A DNA stretch of 64,000 nucleotides, from NCBI GenBank assembly GCA_023053685.1, contig JALIGW010000016.1:8259001-8323000 (forward strand), given 5' to 3'. Position numbers and translations under genes: made by a program. This DNA is from Diadophis punctatus similis. Lineage: Eukaryota; Chordata; Lepidosauria; Squamata; Dipsadidae. Under the pieces are notes generated by a model. The model was not told where the DNA came from. It did not search any database and saw nothing but the letters and a program-made list of their open reading frames with translations. This document shows positions 34,565-46,213 of this stretch, one piece after another. Position 1 is the stretch's first letter. Each line of letters opens with the position of its first letter.

Positions 34565-35655
34565 GAAGAAAGGGTACAATTAGAGCACAAGATGAACCTG
34601 TGCAAAGGCTCCCCTAGCCACAGTTGCCATCTGCGCCTCCAGGAAGATGAAGAGAAAAAGCACGAACAATATACTGTACATGGATAGATCTTGTCGTTCG
34701 ACATATGTTCCTTGCAATAATTATGACTGGACTTGACTTTCATTTCAAATTGTTAACTTCCTCCAGTTCCTCAGTGACACACTTGGTCACAATCAAAGCA
34801 TTAATATACACTTTTCTACAACTCTCAGCACTGATCATCCTTTAGGTGACAAATATAAAACTCATTCGAAGATAGACTGCATGTTTAAAAGCAAATTGAG
34901 TTACTATCTTGACAGTCTGGATTTAAAATCAACTGAAAACTCTTTTCAGCAAATTATGAGTAGCTAGTATTTGAACAGTTTTCCTTTCAAGGTCAAACTC
35001 ACACAGATTATTTAAAATACACTGCACTTTTAAAACCCACAAAATTAATCAAGCAACTTGTTCTCACCATGGCAACTTATTAAATGAGTTGTCAACATTA
35101 GCAAATATATTTGCTGATGAAAGTGTGAGTATGCCAATGTGTGTATTAAGTCTAAAATTAGAAGTTTTTGATTGAACTAGTGTTGACATATAATAAAATA
35201 ATGTACTTCTCCAAGGAATGTCAGGGCTTTTTCCAAGGCTCTTGTCATAATATTCTGCAATGGAGTAATTCTACATTTCTTTTTGCTTTGTAAGGCAATA
35301 AAAGGAAAGCCAATTATTCTATTTTAACTAATCCACAATCCAATGTTAATTAGCACTACGAAGGAATAATAAGAGTTTAACATCCAAATTGTCAAATTAT
35401 ACATGTTCAAGTTACTTATATTTCTTAAAGTCTTATAAAAAATAAAATCTATGATGTAACCCTAACATTAGTGTGTAAAAACTATTGGGAAGCTCACAAA
35501 ATTCAAGCATTAAACTGTTAGTCGGCAACGAAAGAAAATATTAATAAGTTTCCCAATCTGATAGGTTCCCTGATAGCAAGTCAAATAATTCCCCGATATG
35601 TTATACATCTGGAGAATGATAAATTGGGAAAGGTTGCATTAATACACACAATCCA
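34565..35655. other. AT-rich intronic sequence, nothing recognised
   Basis: No element or exon was recognised. Confidence 0.5.
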
Positions 35656-35659
35656 AGTA

Positions 35660-36151
35660 CCGTATTTTTCGGAGTATAAGCACTTTAGTTTTGGGGGAGG
35701 AAAATAGGGGGGGAATCTACCTACCAGGTATTCATCTGCCTAGTGTCCTTAGTCTGTTCAGCTTCAGCACATTATTTTATCCCCTGGTTAGGGCTGAAAA
35801 AAATATTCTTCGAAGGGAGTAGGAATGAAACAAGCCTGCAAAGATTTAGGGCTGGTAAAAAACTACTTCAAGGGAGTAGGAATAAAAAAATGCTGCAAGC
35901 CGGTAAGATCATTAGCACCTCATTAGGGCTGAAAAAAAACCTTTTTCAGAGGGAGTAGGAATGAAAACAAGCCTGCAAAGACTTAGGAAAAAACTTCTTC
36001 CGATGGAGTAGGAAGCCGGGATGATCGTTAGCACCTCATTAGGGCTAGAAAAAAAAGCTTCGAAAAGCTACATTCGGAGTATAAGACGCACCCAAATTTT
36101 CAGCCTCTTTCAGGGAGGAAAAAGGTGCGTCTCATACTCCAAAAAATACAG
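35660..36151. mobile_element. TA-inserting MITE (CCGTATTTTTCGGAGTATA ends)
   Basis: The ends CCGTATTTTTCGGAGTATAA and TCATACTCCAAAAAATACAG are flanked by TA. The interior repeats AGCACCTCATTAGGGCTGAA and GGGAGTAGGAAT modules, inverted relative to the copy at 25540-26202. Confidence 0.88.
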
Positions 36152-36202
36152 TAACTCAATCTGTGCAACTTAGATATCAACCAATTAATAAAACAGAGTC
36201 TA

Positions 36203-36596
36203 CAGGCAGTTCGTGACTTACAACTGAAGTTTAGCGACTATTCAAATGGCACTGAAAAAAGTCACTTGTGACCAATCCTCACATGACCATCACAGTATCC
36301 CGCCTGTCATGTAATCAAAATTTGGACACTTGGCAACTGACATGTATCTACTACAGTTGCAGTATCCTGGGAACATGTAAATCGCTGTTTGCGACCTTCC
36401 CAGCTGGCTTCTGACAAGCAAAATCAATGGGAGAGTGTTGCCTTTGCTGAACAACTATTTGATGCACTTAATTGCAGTGATTCATTAACAACCTGAAGAA
36501 AAAGGTTGTAAGATCGGGCACAAGTCACTTAAGAAGTGTCTCACTCGGCAACCAAACTTCTCGTCCCACTGATGATCGTAAGTCAAGCACTACCTA
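36203..36596. mobile_element. TA-inserting MITE (CAGGTAGTCCTCGACTTAC family), complete
   Basis: The ends CAGGCAGTTCGTGACTTACA and GTAAGTCAAGCACTACCTA are flanked by TA. The interior has GTCACTTGTGACC, CATGTAATCAAAATTTGG and TTGCGACCTTCCCAGCTGGC. This is the best full-length copy in the window. Confidence 0.85.
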
Positions 36597-36707
36597 TATT
36601 CAATCTAAACCAGCAAGAGCTTCATAGTAATAAATTAATTGTTATAATCAGCTATCCCAAATTCATATATGAAGAATGGAACTACTAGACCAAGGCACAG
36701 GTTAATA

Positions 36708-37032
36708 CAGGGGCGTCAAACTCGATTTCATTGAGGGCCGCATCAGGGTTGTGTTTAACCTCGGTGGACCGGGGTGGGCATTGATGTAATTCGTGTCAGT
36801 GCCTGTGGTGGCCCGAGTGCTCTGCCAGTGAAAACAGCCCTCCCAAGCTCCGTTTTCATTGGCAGAGGGTTGCAGGAGGCTGTAGCAGCTGAAAACGGTG
36901 TCCGGGAGCCCGTTTTCGCTGGCAGAGGCACTGAGGGCCGTTCCTTCACTGTTTCCAGGGCGGCCCCGCGGGCCAGATCTAAGCACCCCATGGGCCAGAT
37001 CCAGCCCACGGGCCTTGAGTTTGACACCCCTG
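36708..37032. mobile_element. hAT MITE (325 bp), GGTGTCAAACTCGATTTCA ends
   Basis: The ends CAGGGGCGTCAAACTCGATT and TTGAGTTTGACACCCCTG carry TSDs GGTTAATA and GCTTAATA (one mismatch) at 36700-36707 and 37033-37040. The interior has GAGGGCCGCATCAGGGTTGT and an inverted repeat of AAAACGG and GGCAGAGG segments. The same family occurs at 49493-49866 and 56939-57281. Confidence 0.92.
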
Positions 37033-37157
37033 GCTTAATAGTCTGGTATTTTGTGTAACGCAATAGCAAACTATATTTGAAAAACCAGACAACGACAATC
37101 ATAACCCTCTTCCAGAAGAAGCTTTTAACATTTAATGTTAAAAACAAATAATCTTAC

Positions 37158-37566
37158 CAATGGTGCTTTCTCTTCTGGTTCTAAGCCAAATACATTTCGC
37201 CGTTTTACAATCAGCACGTCCTTAGAGGCATCATCGTCATCATCTCCATCATCATCATCATCATCGAAAAAATTTAGGCTTTCAGGCTTTGATTCATGGA
37301 CTGTTGCAGGCTCTTCTGGCTCAGACGGACTCTGCAATGCTTCTTCAACAGGACTGCTTTGCCCAGAGAGGCCCTCTGTCTCTTTTTGTCCCAACATGCC
37401 TGCTCTAGAGAAAATTCTCCGGCATTTCTCTAAGTCCTCATCACTTAAAGAAAACTGTGTGTCCTCAGCCTGCTCCGTCCCCTCTTTTTCAGGCTCCGTT
37501 GTATGCAGTTTCTTCTGGACTTTCTGGAGAAATCGTACACGAGGGGCCACTGCAAGCCCAAGAGAG
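37158..37566 (-). CDS. DDX10: DDX10 exon: end of C-terminal extension and acidic linker
   Basis: This 409-nt exon holds 136 full codons plus the last base of a split Leu codon. The acceptor is TTTCTATTTTGTAG and the donor TTG|GTAAGA. It opens with SLGLAVAPRVRFLQK, the conserved end of the C-terminal extension. A fast-evolving region rich in Glu, Ser and Pro follows, then FFDDDDDDGDDDDD, an acidic block made of GAT/GAC repeats, and finally VKRRNVFGLEPEEKAPL, which resembles the VKRHNVFGL motif of mammalian DDX10. The middle has little recognisable similarity to the mammalian protein, as expected for a disordered linker. A plus-strand serine-rich reading frame over the same bases is a shadow. 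Confidence 0.92.
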
Positions 37567-37636
37567 CTACAAAATAGAAAAGTTATCAAGTATCAGAACA
37601 GGATCTCTGCTCTAACATTAAAGGCTGCCCGTTAAA

Positions 37637-37875
37637 AAGAGCCGAGATGGTGCAGTGGTTAAATGCAGCACTGCAGGCTACTGCTAGTTCAGCAGTTCAG
37701 CTGTTTAAATCTCACCGGCTCAAGGTTGACTCAGCATTCCATCCTTCCGAGGTGGGTAAAATGAGGACCCAGATTGTTGGGGGCAATATGCTGAACTCTG
37801 TAAACCGCTTAGAGAGGGCTTTAAAGCACTATGAAGCGGTATATAAGTCTAAGTGCTATTGTTATTGCTATTAAA
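37637..37875 (+). mobile_element. tRNA-derived SINE, 70 bp from a DDX10 splice acceptor
   Basis: The head is GCCGAGATGGTGCAGTGGTT. GGCTCAAGGTTGACTCAGC and CCCAGATTGTTGGGGGCAAT follow, then the tail CTATTGTTATTGCTATT. It is antisense to DDX10. Its near edge is about 70 bp upstream, in gene direction, of the acceptor at 37567. Confidence 0.9.
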
Positions 37876-37879
37876 GTTC

Positions 37880-38700
37880 ATCAAAATCTGTTTTGCATGG
37901 TGTTATTTTGTAAGACAGCAAACTTCTACTGGCTGGAAGCAATTCTTAACATTTGTGTAGGCCAGACACAACACGCAGAGTAATAACTTATAACTTATGT
38001 ATGACTTACACTCAATAAGGCACAAAAGATGGCATATAAATTATAATTGCTGAGTTTATACTATACTTTAAAAACCAAAGAAAAAACCACGGTAAGATTA
38101 TTAAGGGCATTATCTTAATAGTGAGGACTTTTCATACATCTGGCAAACAAAATTAATTCTGGCCAACTAAACATCTGAATCTTTTGCAAGCTACTTTTTA
38201 TATATTTCTTCAATCCTTAACTTTCCATTATCGTTATCTCGTAGATGGTTTTCCAATATGTAATTCTTTATTTATCATTAGCCCAGCTTTTTGGCAAAAC
38301 TGCTTCCTGAATGGCTGACACAGCTGAAATATATTAAAGTAGGTGCAATCAAACAAACTATTCTCAAATATGAAAAATAGGAGTCCATTTATAAAAGGGC
38401 TGCGTAACATTTTTGAAGTGATCTGCACGAGTTGTACTCCAAAGAGATGAGGACAAATGGAAGGAATGGCTGAACGTGTAGATAATTATAACTTAATTAA
38501 TTAAACATGAATTTTCTTCCCATGTTTAATTATTCATTGCTATCTTTGCTGCTGTAATTTGGTAGGAAGATTTGGTGAGACTCCAAAATCTTGCAGGGTT
38601 TAAATCAAAGTAAAAACTAGAAATGAAAAAGTCTTCTCAATTTGCCAAAGGGGCAAAAGAACTGACATGAGATCACTTTTTCTGGGGAAGTCTTCTAAAG
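37880..38700. other. Intronic sequence, nothing recognised
   Basis: No element or exon was recognised. Confidence 0.5.
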
Positions 38701-38707
38701 TTTTGTC

Positions 38708-40215
<1,508 letters not shown>

Positions 40216-40226
40216 AGCCTATACAT

Positions 40227-40519
40227 CAGGGGTGAAATGCTCCCGGTTCGGGTGGGCTGGTCAGTCGTCGTAGAGCCAATAAAGCCGATAGCGATGGCTT
40301 CCCCCACCCGCTTCCTCCACCCACCTGGACGCTGCCATTTGGGTTCTTTTACCCTCTGTGCATGCGCAGAACGTTTTACGCATGTGCAGAGGGTAAAAGA
40401 ACCCAAATGGCGGCGTCCAGGCAGGTGGGGGAAGCGGGTGGAGGAAGCCTCGCTCTGCGATCGCTATCGGCTCTATGACGACCGACTGGCCCACCCGAAC
40501 CGGGAGCATTTCACTCCTG
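40227..40519. mobile_element. hAT MITE, fold-back (293 bp)
   Basis: The ends CAGGGGTGAAATGCTCCCGG and CCGGGAGCATTTCACTCCTG carry the exact TSD CTATACAT at 40219-40226 and 40520-40527. The two halves are inverted copies around GCGCAGAACGTTTTACGC, including the pair GGTTCTTTTACCCTCTGTGC and its complement. Confidence 0.93.
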
Positions 40520-40995
40520 CTATACATTGAAAGAACTTCTACACAAGCCAATACACTGAAAAACACTGGTGGTTGAGTGTTTTGGACTAGAAGGATAATT
40601 GATCTGACTCAGCACAGAGGAACTTTTTAATGTTCTCAAATGTCAAACCCATCTGAACAGCAAAAGCCACCTAAGGTTTGACATTCCCAGAGGGGGAAAT
40701 CTGAAATACTTCCAGAAAAACCTAATGTTGAGGTCTAATGAGATTTCTTTTCTTAGACAAGACACATTAGTTATTGGTGTAGTGATTATGTGAGATTGGC
40801 GAAACCCAGATTCAAGACGTCATTTATTATTATGAATGCACGTCAGTCTCTCTCTTTCTGCTCCACCTATTTACAAGGCTGTATTTCTGTGGGTAGAATC
40901 AGAGGAGGAGATCACCTCATGTGTTATACTCTATTATCCCAGAGAAAGGATAGGAAATACAGGTCGATTGATCTGTCTGTCTGTCGTCTGTATGC

Positions 40996-41486
40996 TGTGT
41001 TTCCCTGAAAATAAGACAGTGTCTTATATTAATTTTTGCTCCAAAAGACACATTAGGGCTTATTTTCCAGTTAGGTCTTATTTTCGTAGAAGTACAGTAC
41101 TAAATAGCAATAGCAATAGCAATAGCACTTAGACTTATATACCGCTTCATAGTGCTTTACAGCCCTCTCTAAGCGGTTTACAGAGTTCAGCATATTGCCC
41201 CCAACAATCTGGGTCCTCATTTTACCGACCTCAGAAGGATGGAAGGCTGAGTCAACCTTGAGCCTGGTGAGATTTGAACAGCTGAACTGCTGAACTAGCA
41301 GTCAGCTGGAGTAGCCTGCAGTAGCTGCATTTAACCACTGCGCCACCTCGGCTCCTTCGGATGCATCCGTCCACCTAACGATCTTAACTGGGGCTTATTT
41401 TTTGGGTAGGGCTTATATTATGAGCATCCTGAAAAATCATGCTAGGGCTTATTTGGCAGTTAGGTTTTATTTTGGGGGGAACACGG
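40996..41486. mobile_element. MITE (GTGTTTCCCTGAAAATAAGAC ends) split by a SINE
   Basis: The left end TGTGTTTCCCTGAAAATAAG and the right end TTTTATTTTGGGGGGAACAC share the structure of 21682-21820. AGGGCTTATTTTCCAGTTAG near the left and AGGGCTTATTTGGCAGTTAG near the right are similar segments. A SINE at 41103-41358 sits inside. Confidence 0.75.
41103..41358 (-). mobile_element. tRNA-derived SINE, minus strand, nested in a MITE
   Basis: On the plus strand it reads AATAGCAATAGCAATAGCAC, TATACCGCTTCATAGTGCTT, AACAATCTGGGTCCTCATTT and ACTGCGCCACCTCGGCTCC. It is well preserved. Confidence 0.92.
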
Positions 41487-41494
41487 TATCTATC

Positions 41495-41720
41495 TATCTA
41501 TCTATTGCATTTAGGAACCACCCATCTCCCTCACAGAGGGATTCTGGGCAGTGCACAAATAAAATGTTAAAAACATAAAAACTAAATATAAAATTTAAAA
41601 TACAGACAAACATCAAAAGTTAATTAAAAATGGGGGAAGGGCTTTCACAGCATTAACCAGTCCCACGGTTGTGAGCCCCAAGTGAGGTGGAAGGGAGAAT
41701 ATTCTTTAAATCATCCATTC
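41495..41720 (-). mobile_element. LINE 3' tail fragment, minus strand
   Basis: ACCACCCATCTCCCTCACAG AGGGATTCTGGGCAGTGCAC, followed by an A-rich stretch, resembles the LINE tail at 7068-7330. It starts after a short (TATC)n at about 41487-41506. Confidence 0.5.
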
Positions 41721-42270
41721 CATGGCCGTCTTAACTTCCAATGGTTGTAAAATGACTGATCATAAAACATGGAGGACTATTTCACAGGTGAAATCCAGCC
41801 GGTTCTCACCGGTTCGCCCGAACCGTTAGTAAATTGCTTAGGCAGTTCGGCGAACCGGTTAAAATTAAAGTGCAAGAGAGGTTTTTTTTTTCTCTCTCTC
41901 CCTTCAGTTAATAGCTCCACTTAACAGTTGCAGCTGTTGTAATGCAGCCAATACACGCTAAATCAAGTCAATAAACAACCGAAACTGACAGGATTAGGGC
42001 AGGGAAACCCATCAATCACCCATCTAGGGATGGGATTAACCTCTTCCCTTCAGGAGGAAGGACAAGATTACAACCATTTTCATTATAAAGAGTATTAAGT
42101 AACACTTCTGTGATCAGCTGATACTCTCTGGAGTTTCCCAAGACCTTTTATAGCTGCTTTAGTGTTGGCTACTTGTTTCTTCCTGGGGGGAAAGATACAG
42201 GAGGGGACAATGATGCAGCTTGATCATACAGGCCATGAATTTAATGCATGTGTGGTCCAGCCAGCTGTAT

Positions 42271-42636
42271 TGCTTCTATTGTGAAGCACCCAATTTAGAA
42301 CATAGAGAACATAGAATAATAGAGTTGGAAGCAGGGGTGAAATCTTCCCGGTTCGCCCGGGCCAGTCCTTCGGCGTATAGCCGATGGAACTGGCGGCGGT
42401 TGCGGCGCGGAGCTTCTCCTGCCCGCTTTCCCGTCCCGGCTGAACACAATCACTGCTTCTATTGTGAAGCACCCAATTTAGAACATAGAGAACATAGAAT
42501 AATAGAGTTGGAAGCAGGGGTGAAATCTTCCCGGTTCGCCCGGGCCAGTCCTTCGGCGTATAGCCGATGGAACTGGCGGCGGTTGCGGCGCGGAGCTTCT
42601 CCTGCCCGCTTTCCCGTCCCGGCTGAACACAATCAC
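42271..42636 (+). repeat. 183-bp tandem duplication spanning a MITE insertion edge
   Basis: Two adjacent near-identical copies, 42271-42453 and 42454-42636, each start TGCTTCTATTGTGAAGCACC. Each includes about 53 bp of flank plus the GTTGGAAG duplication and the first 122 bp of the MITE. A second small duplication (CGCTTTCCCGTCCCGGCTGA) follows directly. Confidence 0.93.
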
Positions 42637-42846
42637 CGCTTTCCCGTCCCGGCTGACCACAATCATTTGGGTTATTTTTCCCTCTGTGCATGCGCGCGCA
42701 TGCACAGAGGGAAAAATAACCCAAATGGCGGCGTTCAGCCGGGACGGGAAAGCGGGTGGGAGAAGCTCCGCGCCGCAACCGCCGCCAGTTCCATCGGCTA
42801 TACGCCGAAGGACGGGCCAGGGCGAACCGGGAGGATTTCACCACTG
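42332..42846. mobile_element. hAT MITE, fold-back, with partly duplicated left arm
   Basis: The ends are CAGGGGTGAAATCTTCCCGG and GGGAGGATTTCACCACTG. The TSD GTTGGAAG lies at 42324-42331 and 42847-42854, and appears a third time before the duplicated arm. The centre is a perfect palindrome of about 60 bp around GCATGCGCGCGCATGC (about 42663-42724). Confidence 0.9.
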
Positions 42847-43029
42847 GTTGGAAGGGTTAATGGCTTTTGGCAGCACACCCAGGCTTTCAATTAGCCTGAG
42901 CAGCTGCTCTTAGTTTCCCTTTCAGCTGCTGCGTTTGCTTTGGGGTTGACTTTTTTTTTTAAGGGGAATGGCTGCTTTAAGTTTTTTGCATTGTTTTAGT
43001 GGTTCCTGACACTGTCCTTTTGGGGTGTA

Positions 43030-43412
43030 CTTCCCTCACTCTTTTTGAAAGCCTCTAGTGATAGCAAGCTATTCCACTGGTTGATTGGTCTTACCCTTAG
43101 AAATTTCTCCTTAGTCCTAGGTTGCTTGTCTCTTTGGTTAGTTTCCATCCATTGTTTCTTGTTGTGCCTTTTGGTGCTTTGGAAAATAGATTGACTCCCT
43201 CATTTTTGTAGGAGCCCCTCAAATTTCCTGACAGAACAATTAATCAGTGGAACAACTTGCCTCCAGAAGTTGTAAATGCTCCAACACTGGAAGTTTTTAA
43301 GAAGAGATTGGATAACCATTTCTCTGAAGTGGTGTAGGGTTTCCTGCCTAAGCAGGGGGTTGGACTAGAAGACCTCCAAGGTCCTTTCCAACTATGTTAT
43401 TCTATTCTATTT
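43030..43412. mobile_element. Two opposed CR1 fragments (inverted then direct)
   Basis: 43030-43225 is antisense CR1: its complement contains GAGGGAGTCAATCTATTTTC and CTAAGGAGAAATTTC. 43226-43412 is sense: TTTCCTGACAGAACAATTAA, CCAGAAGTTGTAAATGCTCC, then GTTGGACTAGAAGACCTCC and a short ATTCT tail. Both cover the ORF2 end and overlap in content, so two insertions or a complex rearrangement are more likely than simple twin priming. Confidence 0.82.
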
Positions 43413-43589
43413 TAAATATTGGAACAGTGCTATTTTATTGTGAGTTGGACTATGGAGAAATTTCCTAAGGGTGAGACCAATCAAGTTGGCCACGCCCACC
43501 CAGTCACATGACCAAGCCACGCCCACCAAGCCACGCCCACAGAACCGGTAGGGGAAATTTTTGGATTTCACCACTGGACTATTTGTAAG

Positions 43590-44270
43590 TAGACAGCTGA
43601 TAGACACACAAGACAGACAGACATGGCAAATTTGCTATTGATCCTGGTGTCAATTTATGATTTTTTGGAAGAAAGCTTTTGGGGGGGGGGTTGCAAAAGA
43701 TTTCAGGGTATCAGAGAGGAATCTTAGAAAATAAGAACAAATTAGGAAGGACAAAAGCTATAAATGAATGGAATTATGTAGTGTGGATCTGTGCCACCTT
43801 GAGCTGATCGCAAATGATGGCAAGATAAAAAGCAAATAAATAAATAAAATAGTGCAGGGTTATCATCACTGAATGGCAATAGCTCTTAAAACTTTAGGGA
43901 AGGGTTTTCCAAGAACTAAAGGACCAAATCTAAAACCATAGACATGAACAGAAGGAACTCTCCCATGAGGACTAACTAATGAGGACTTCTAAGACACCTT
44001 AAAAAAAATTAAAAATTGGCAGCCATGTTATTGGGTTTTAACAGGCAGCACAAAATGATTAAGGATTCATTTATTGCTTTTTCTCCTCATTTCCATTAGC
44101 TCTGTTTGACTAATCTCCATTTTTAACAAACTGATTTTCATTGCTAATTTTAATCAGTGAGCCAATGTTGGCTTGGCTCACTGATTAAAATTTCCAAGTT
44201 CAAAAGAAATATATAAAAAAGGATGTATAGTTTTTGTACGGCATCTACAATTACCGAAGATCAATGGCAC
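43590..44270. other. Intronic sequence next to a DDX10 exon
   Basis: A short LINE-like tail near 43795-43850 (GCCACCTTGAGCTGATCGCA, then AATAAATAAATAAAAT) is the only hint of a repeat. Confidence 0.4.
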
Positions 44271-44274
44271 TTAC

Positions 44275-44363
44275 AGGGCATATTCAGCAATGGGTAACTT
44301 TAACACATCAAATACTTCTTTGTTCTTCATTAGGTAGACAGATCGCAGGTAAGAAACAAAACA
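44275..44363 (-). CDS. DDX10: DDX10 exon: middle of C-terminal extension
   Basis: This 89-nt exon is too short to show as an open reading frame of its own. It was found by looking for the residues missing between the flanking exons. It reads CFVSYLRSVYLMKNKEVFDV, then LKLPIAEYA, and ends with CT of a split Leu codon. The acceptor is a long T-rich tract ending CCTTAG and the donor is CCCT|GTAAGT. The preceding exon ends on a complete Arg codon, giving AQR-CFVSY, and the next begins with C, giving EYAL-SLGLA. Both junctions match DDX10. It lies alone in the 20-kb interval between its two neighbours. Confidence 0.92.
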
Positions 44364-44619
44364 CTAAGGAAAAAAGAAAAAAAAACTTGTTCAAGTCACA
44401 GAATAAAAGGAGACTCCACCGAAACAGATGCACAGTTTACGCTAATTACTTTTGAAAGTACAGTGGCTTATAAAGTCCTCCTTGATATTATCACACTGAA
44501 AATCAAGAAATTCTTTTTCATTTCATTTTTCATTCATCATAATTTGCCACCGTCCCTGCCAGTTTCCCACAAGCAAAGTCAAAGAGAGAAGCCAGCAGGA
44601 AGTCAGAGTCGCCATCACA

Positions 44620-44790
44620 GGAGATCCTCAATTAACAACCTGTGTTTTCCTTAACGACAGTAACCAGGAATTGCCAGAACTGCCATCAATAAGCAGTGAG
44701 GCCATATTATGTTGTGCTTTACCACTGTAGTGCTTAATGATGGAAATTCTGGTCCCAATTACCATCCTTTAGTGTCACGATGTGAATATT
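44620..44790. mobile_element. Truncated MITE (CAGGTAGTCCTCGACTTAC family)
   Basis: CAGGAGATCCTCAATTAACA, then AGCAGTGAGGCCATATTATG and TGGTCCCAATTACCATCC, match family interiors. The right end is gone. Confidence 0.6.
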
Positions 44791-45119
44791 GCCAGTTGAG
44801 CATTTCTACTATTTCTAGGTTTACTGTATTTTCTAATCAGCAGACATGAGACATGTATTACTGCGCATGTGTGCATTACAGGAGTCTCCTCCCTCCTTCT
44901 TCTCCTGTGAGCCTCGCCCGAGGCAGACGTGAATTCTTAGCTGAGACAATGTAGCTTAATAACGTTCATATTCTTTTGTTACTTTTGTACTAAAATAAAT
45001 ATTTTGTTAATTTGAATGACTTCAAGGAAGCAAGATCCTATATCACCTCTTTGATAGGAATAATTTCCTATCCGTCATTTAGTGAGAACTATCTTGTTTC
45101 ATTTTTGTTGTAGATAATT

Positions 45120-45304
45120 TTTTTTTGAATTTTTTTTTATTTTTTCTCCACCATTACCATACATATATTAATACATGTACCTTACATTATATCAATATGC
45201 ATAATTATACAAAGTTATACATTCTTATATTCATTTATCATTTCTAAATCATTTCTAAACAAATACTCCATTGTTTTGGTACATACCAATTAATTAATGC
45301 TGCC
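45120..45304 (-). mobile_element. Short L1-like insertion, minus strand, with TSD
   Basis: GTTGTAGATAATTTTT (45107 on) and GTTGTAGACAATTTTT (45305 on) form an imperfect duplication around a T-rich start and AT-rich body. This fits a 5'-truncated L1 3' end inserted in reverse. Confidence 0.65.
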
Positions 45305-45324
45305 GTTGTAGACAATTTTTGAAG

Positions 45325-46205
45325 TACACTGTTCAAAAATCAAGTATAATTCACAGCCTGAATAAAATAACACAGCCTTCCTTCTTCAGTATCACTAAGT
45401 TCTTAGGATTAAATTTTATGCATGACTAGGTTACCATTGTATATGCATTTTTAATATTTTGGTAGTGCTTATATTAAGTGCATATTCACATTTTTGATGG
45501 CATCTCTGCTCAATTTTATCCAATGGATATTTTTTTAGTGTTTTTCACTTGACTTTCAAAATAACCTTCATTCTTTTTTATTATTTCTTAAAATTGAAAG
45601 TATTTGTCTGTCCTTGGAAATCATCTTGAGCTACTAAGAGAAGCTACAATACACAATATTTTTGCCCTTAAAAGAAGCATCATCATCATCAACAACAACA
45701 AAATAGTAAAGGTTTTGCTTGTGGTTTCACAATATCCAGGTTGCAATAAAACACTGGAAAATCACTTCTATAAAACTGAATTACCTGCTGCTATCAGCAT
45801 GCCCTTTCATTTGGCTGGTAACTCAAGTGTATAATTCTAACCATACTGTTTTATGTTTCCGCAACAGTATTCAGTAATTTTTATTTGGAAAACAAAGGAA
45901 AAAATATTTTTGTAGATATATTTACTGGCCCACATAGGAAATTTTCATTCATTCTTCTGCTAGCTGCAATCCTTAAATGAAGACTTATTATCAGTCATTA
46001 CATTTTTCATTATCACCCAAAAGACTGAACAGACCCATCTGCAGTACCTCATTGTCTTTTGTCAGTCATACACACCTTACACCAGATGATTACAATAAAA
46101 TATTTTGATGATTCTCACCAGACATTATCATGAGAACTTAGGAACATGGTTGTGCAGATGGCCTCCTATTCAATCTCTGACGGAATGAAATTCAGAAACT
46201 GAAAA
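45325..46205. other. Intronic sequence, nothing recognised
   Basis: No element or exon was recognised. Confidence 0.5.
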
Positions 46206-46213
46206 GTTATGTA

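Larger units (their letters stand above)
41783..43576. mobile_element. hAT element, 1.8 kb, containing a MITE and CR1 pieces
   Basis: The mutated left end CACAGGTGAAATCC is followed by AGCCGGTTCTCACCGGTTCG. The right end reads TTTTGGATTTCACCACTG after CCACGCCCACAGAACCGGTA. The exact TSD GACTATTT lies at 41775-41782 and 43577-43584. The terminal sequences match the 4402-5786 family. Within it are the fold-back MITE at 42332-42846 and opposed CR1 fragments at 43030-43412, so much of its length was acquired later or captured. Confidence 0.82.

Noticed and set aside
37135..37635. Serine-rich plus-strand open frame
   Set aside because: It is the antisense shadow of the DDX10 acidic exon: poly-Asp codons read as Ser on the other strand.
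42220..42894. 224-codon open frame with repeated peptide
   Set aside because: The repeated peptide reflects the 183-bp tandem duplication, which is 61 codons long and keeps the frame open. The frame lies in a non-autonomous MITE.
43030..43412. Single CR1 with twin-priming inversion
   Set aside because: The two pieces cover overlapping parts of CR1, unlike the clean L1 case at 54110-54843.
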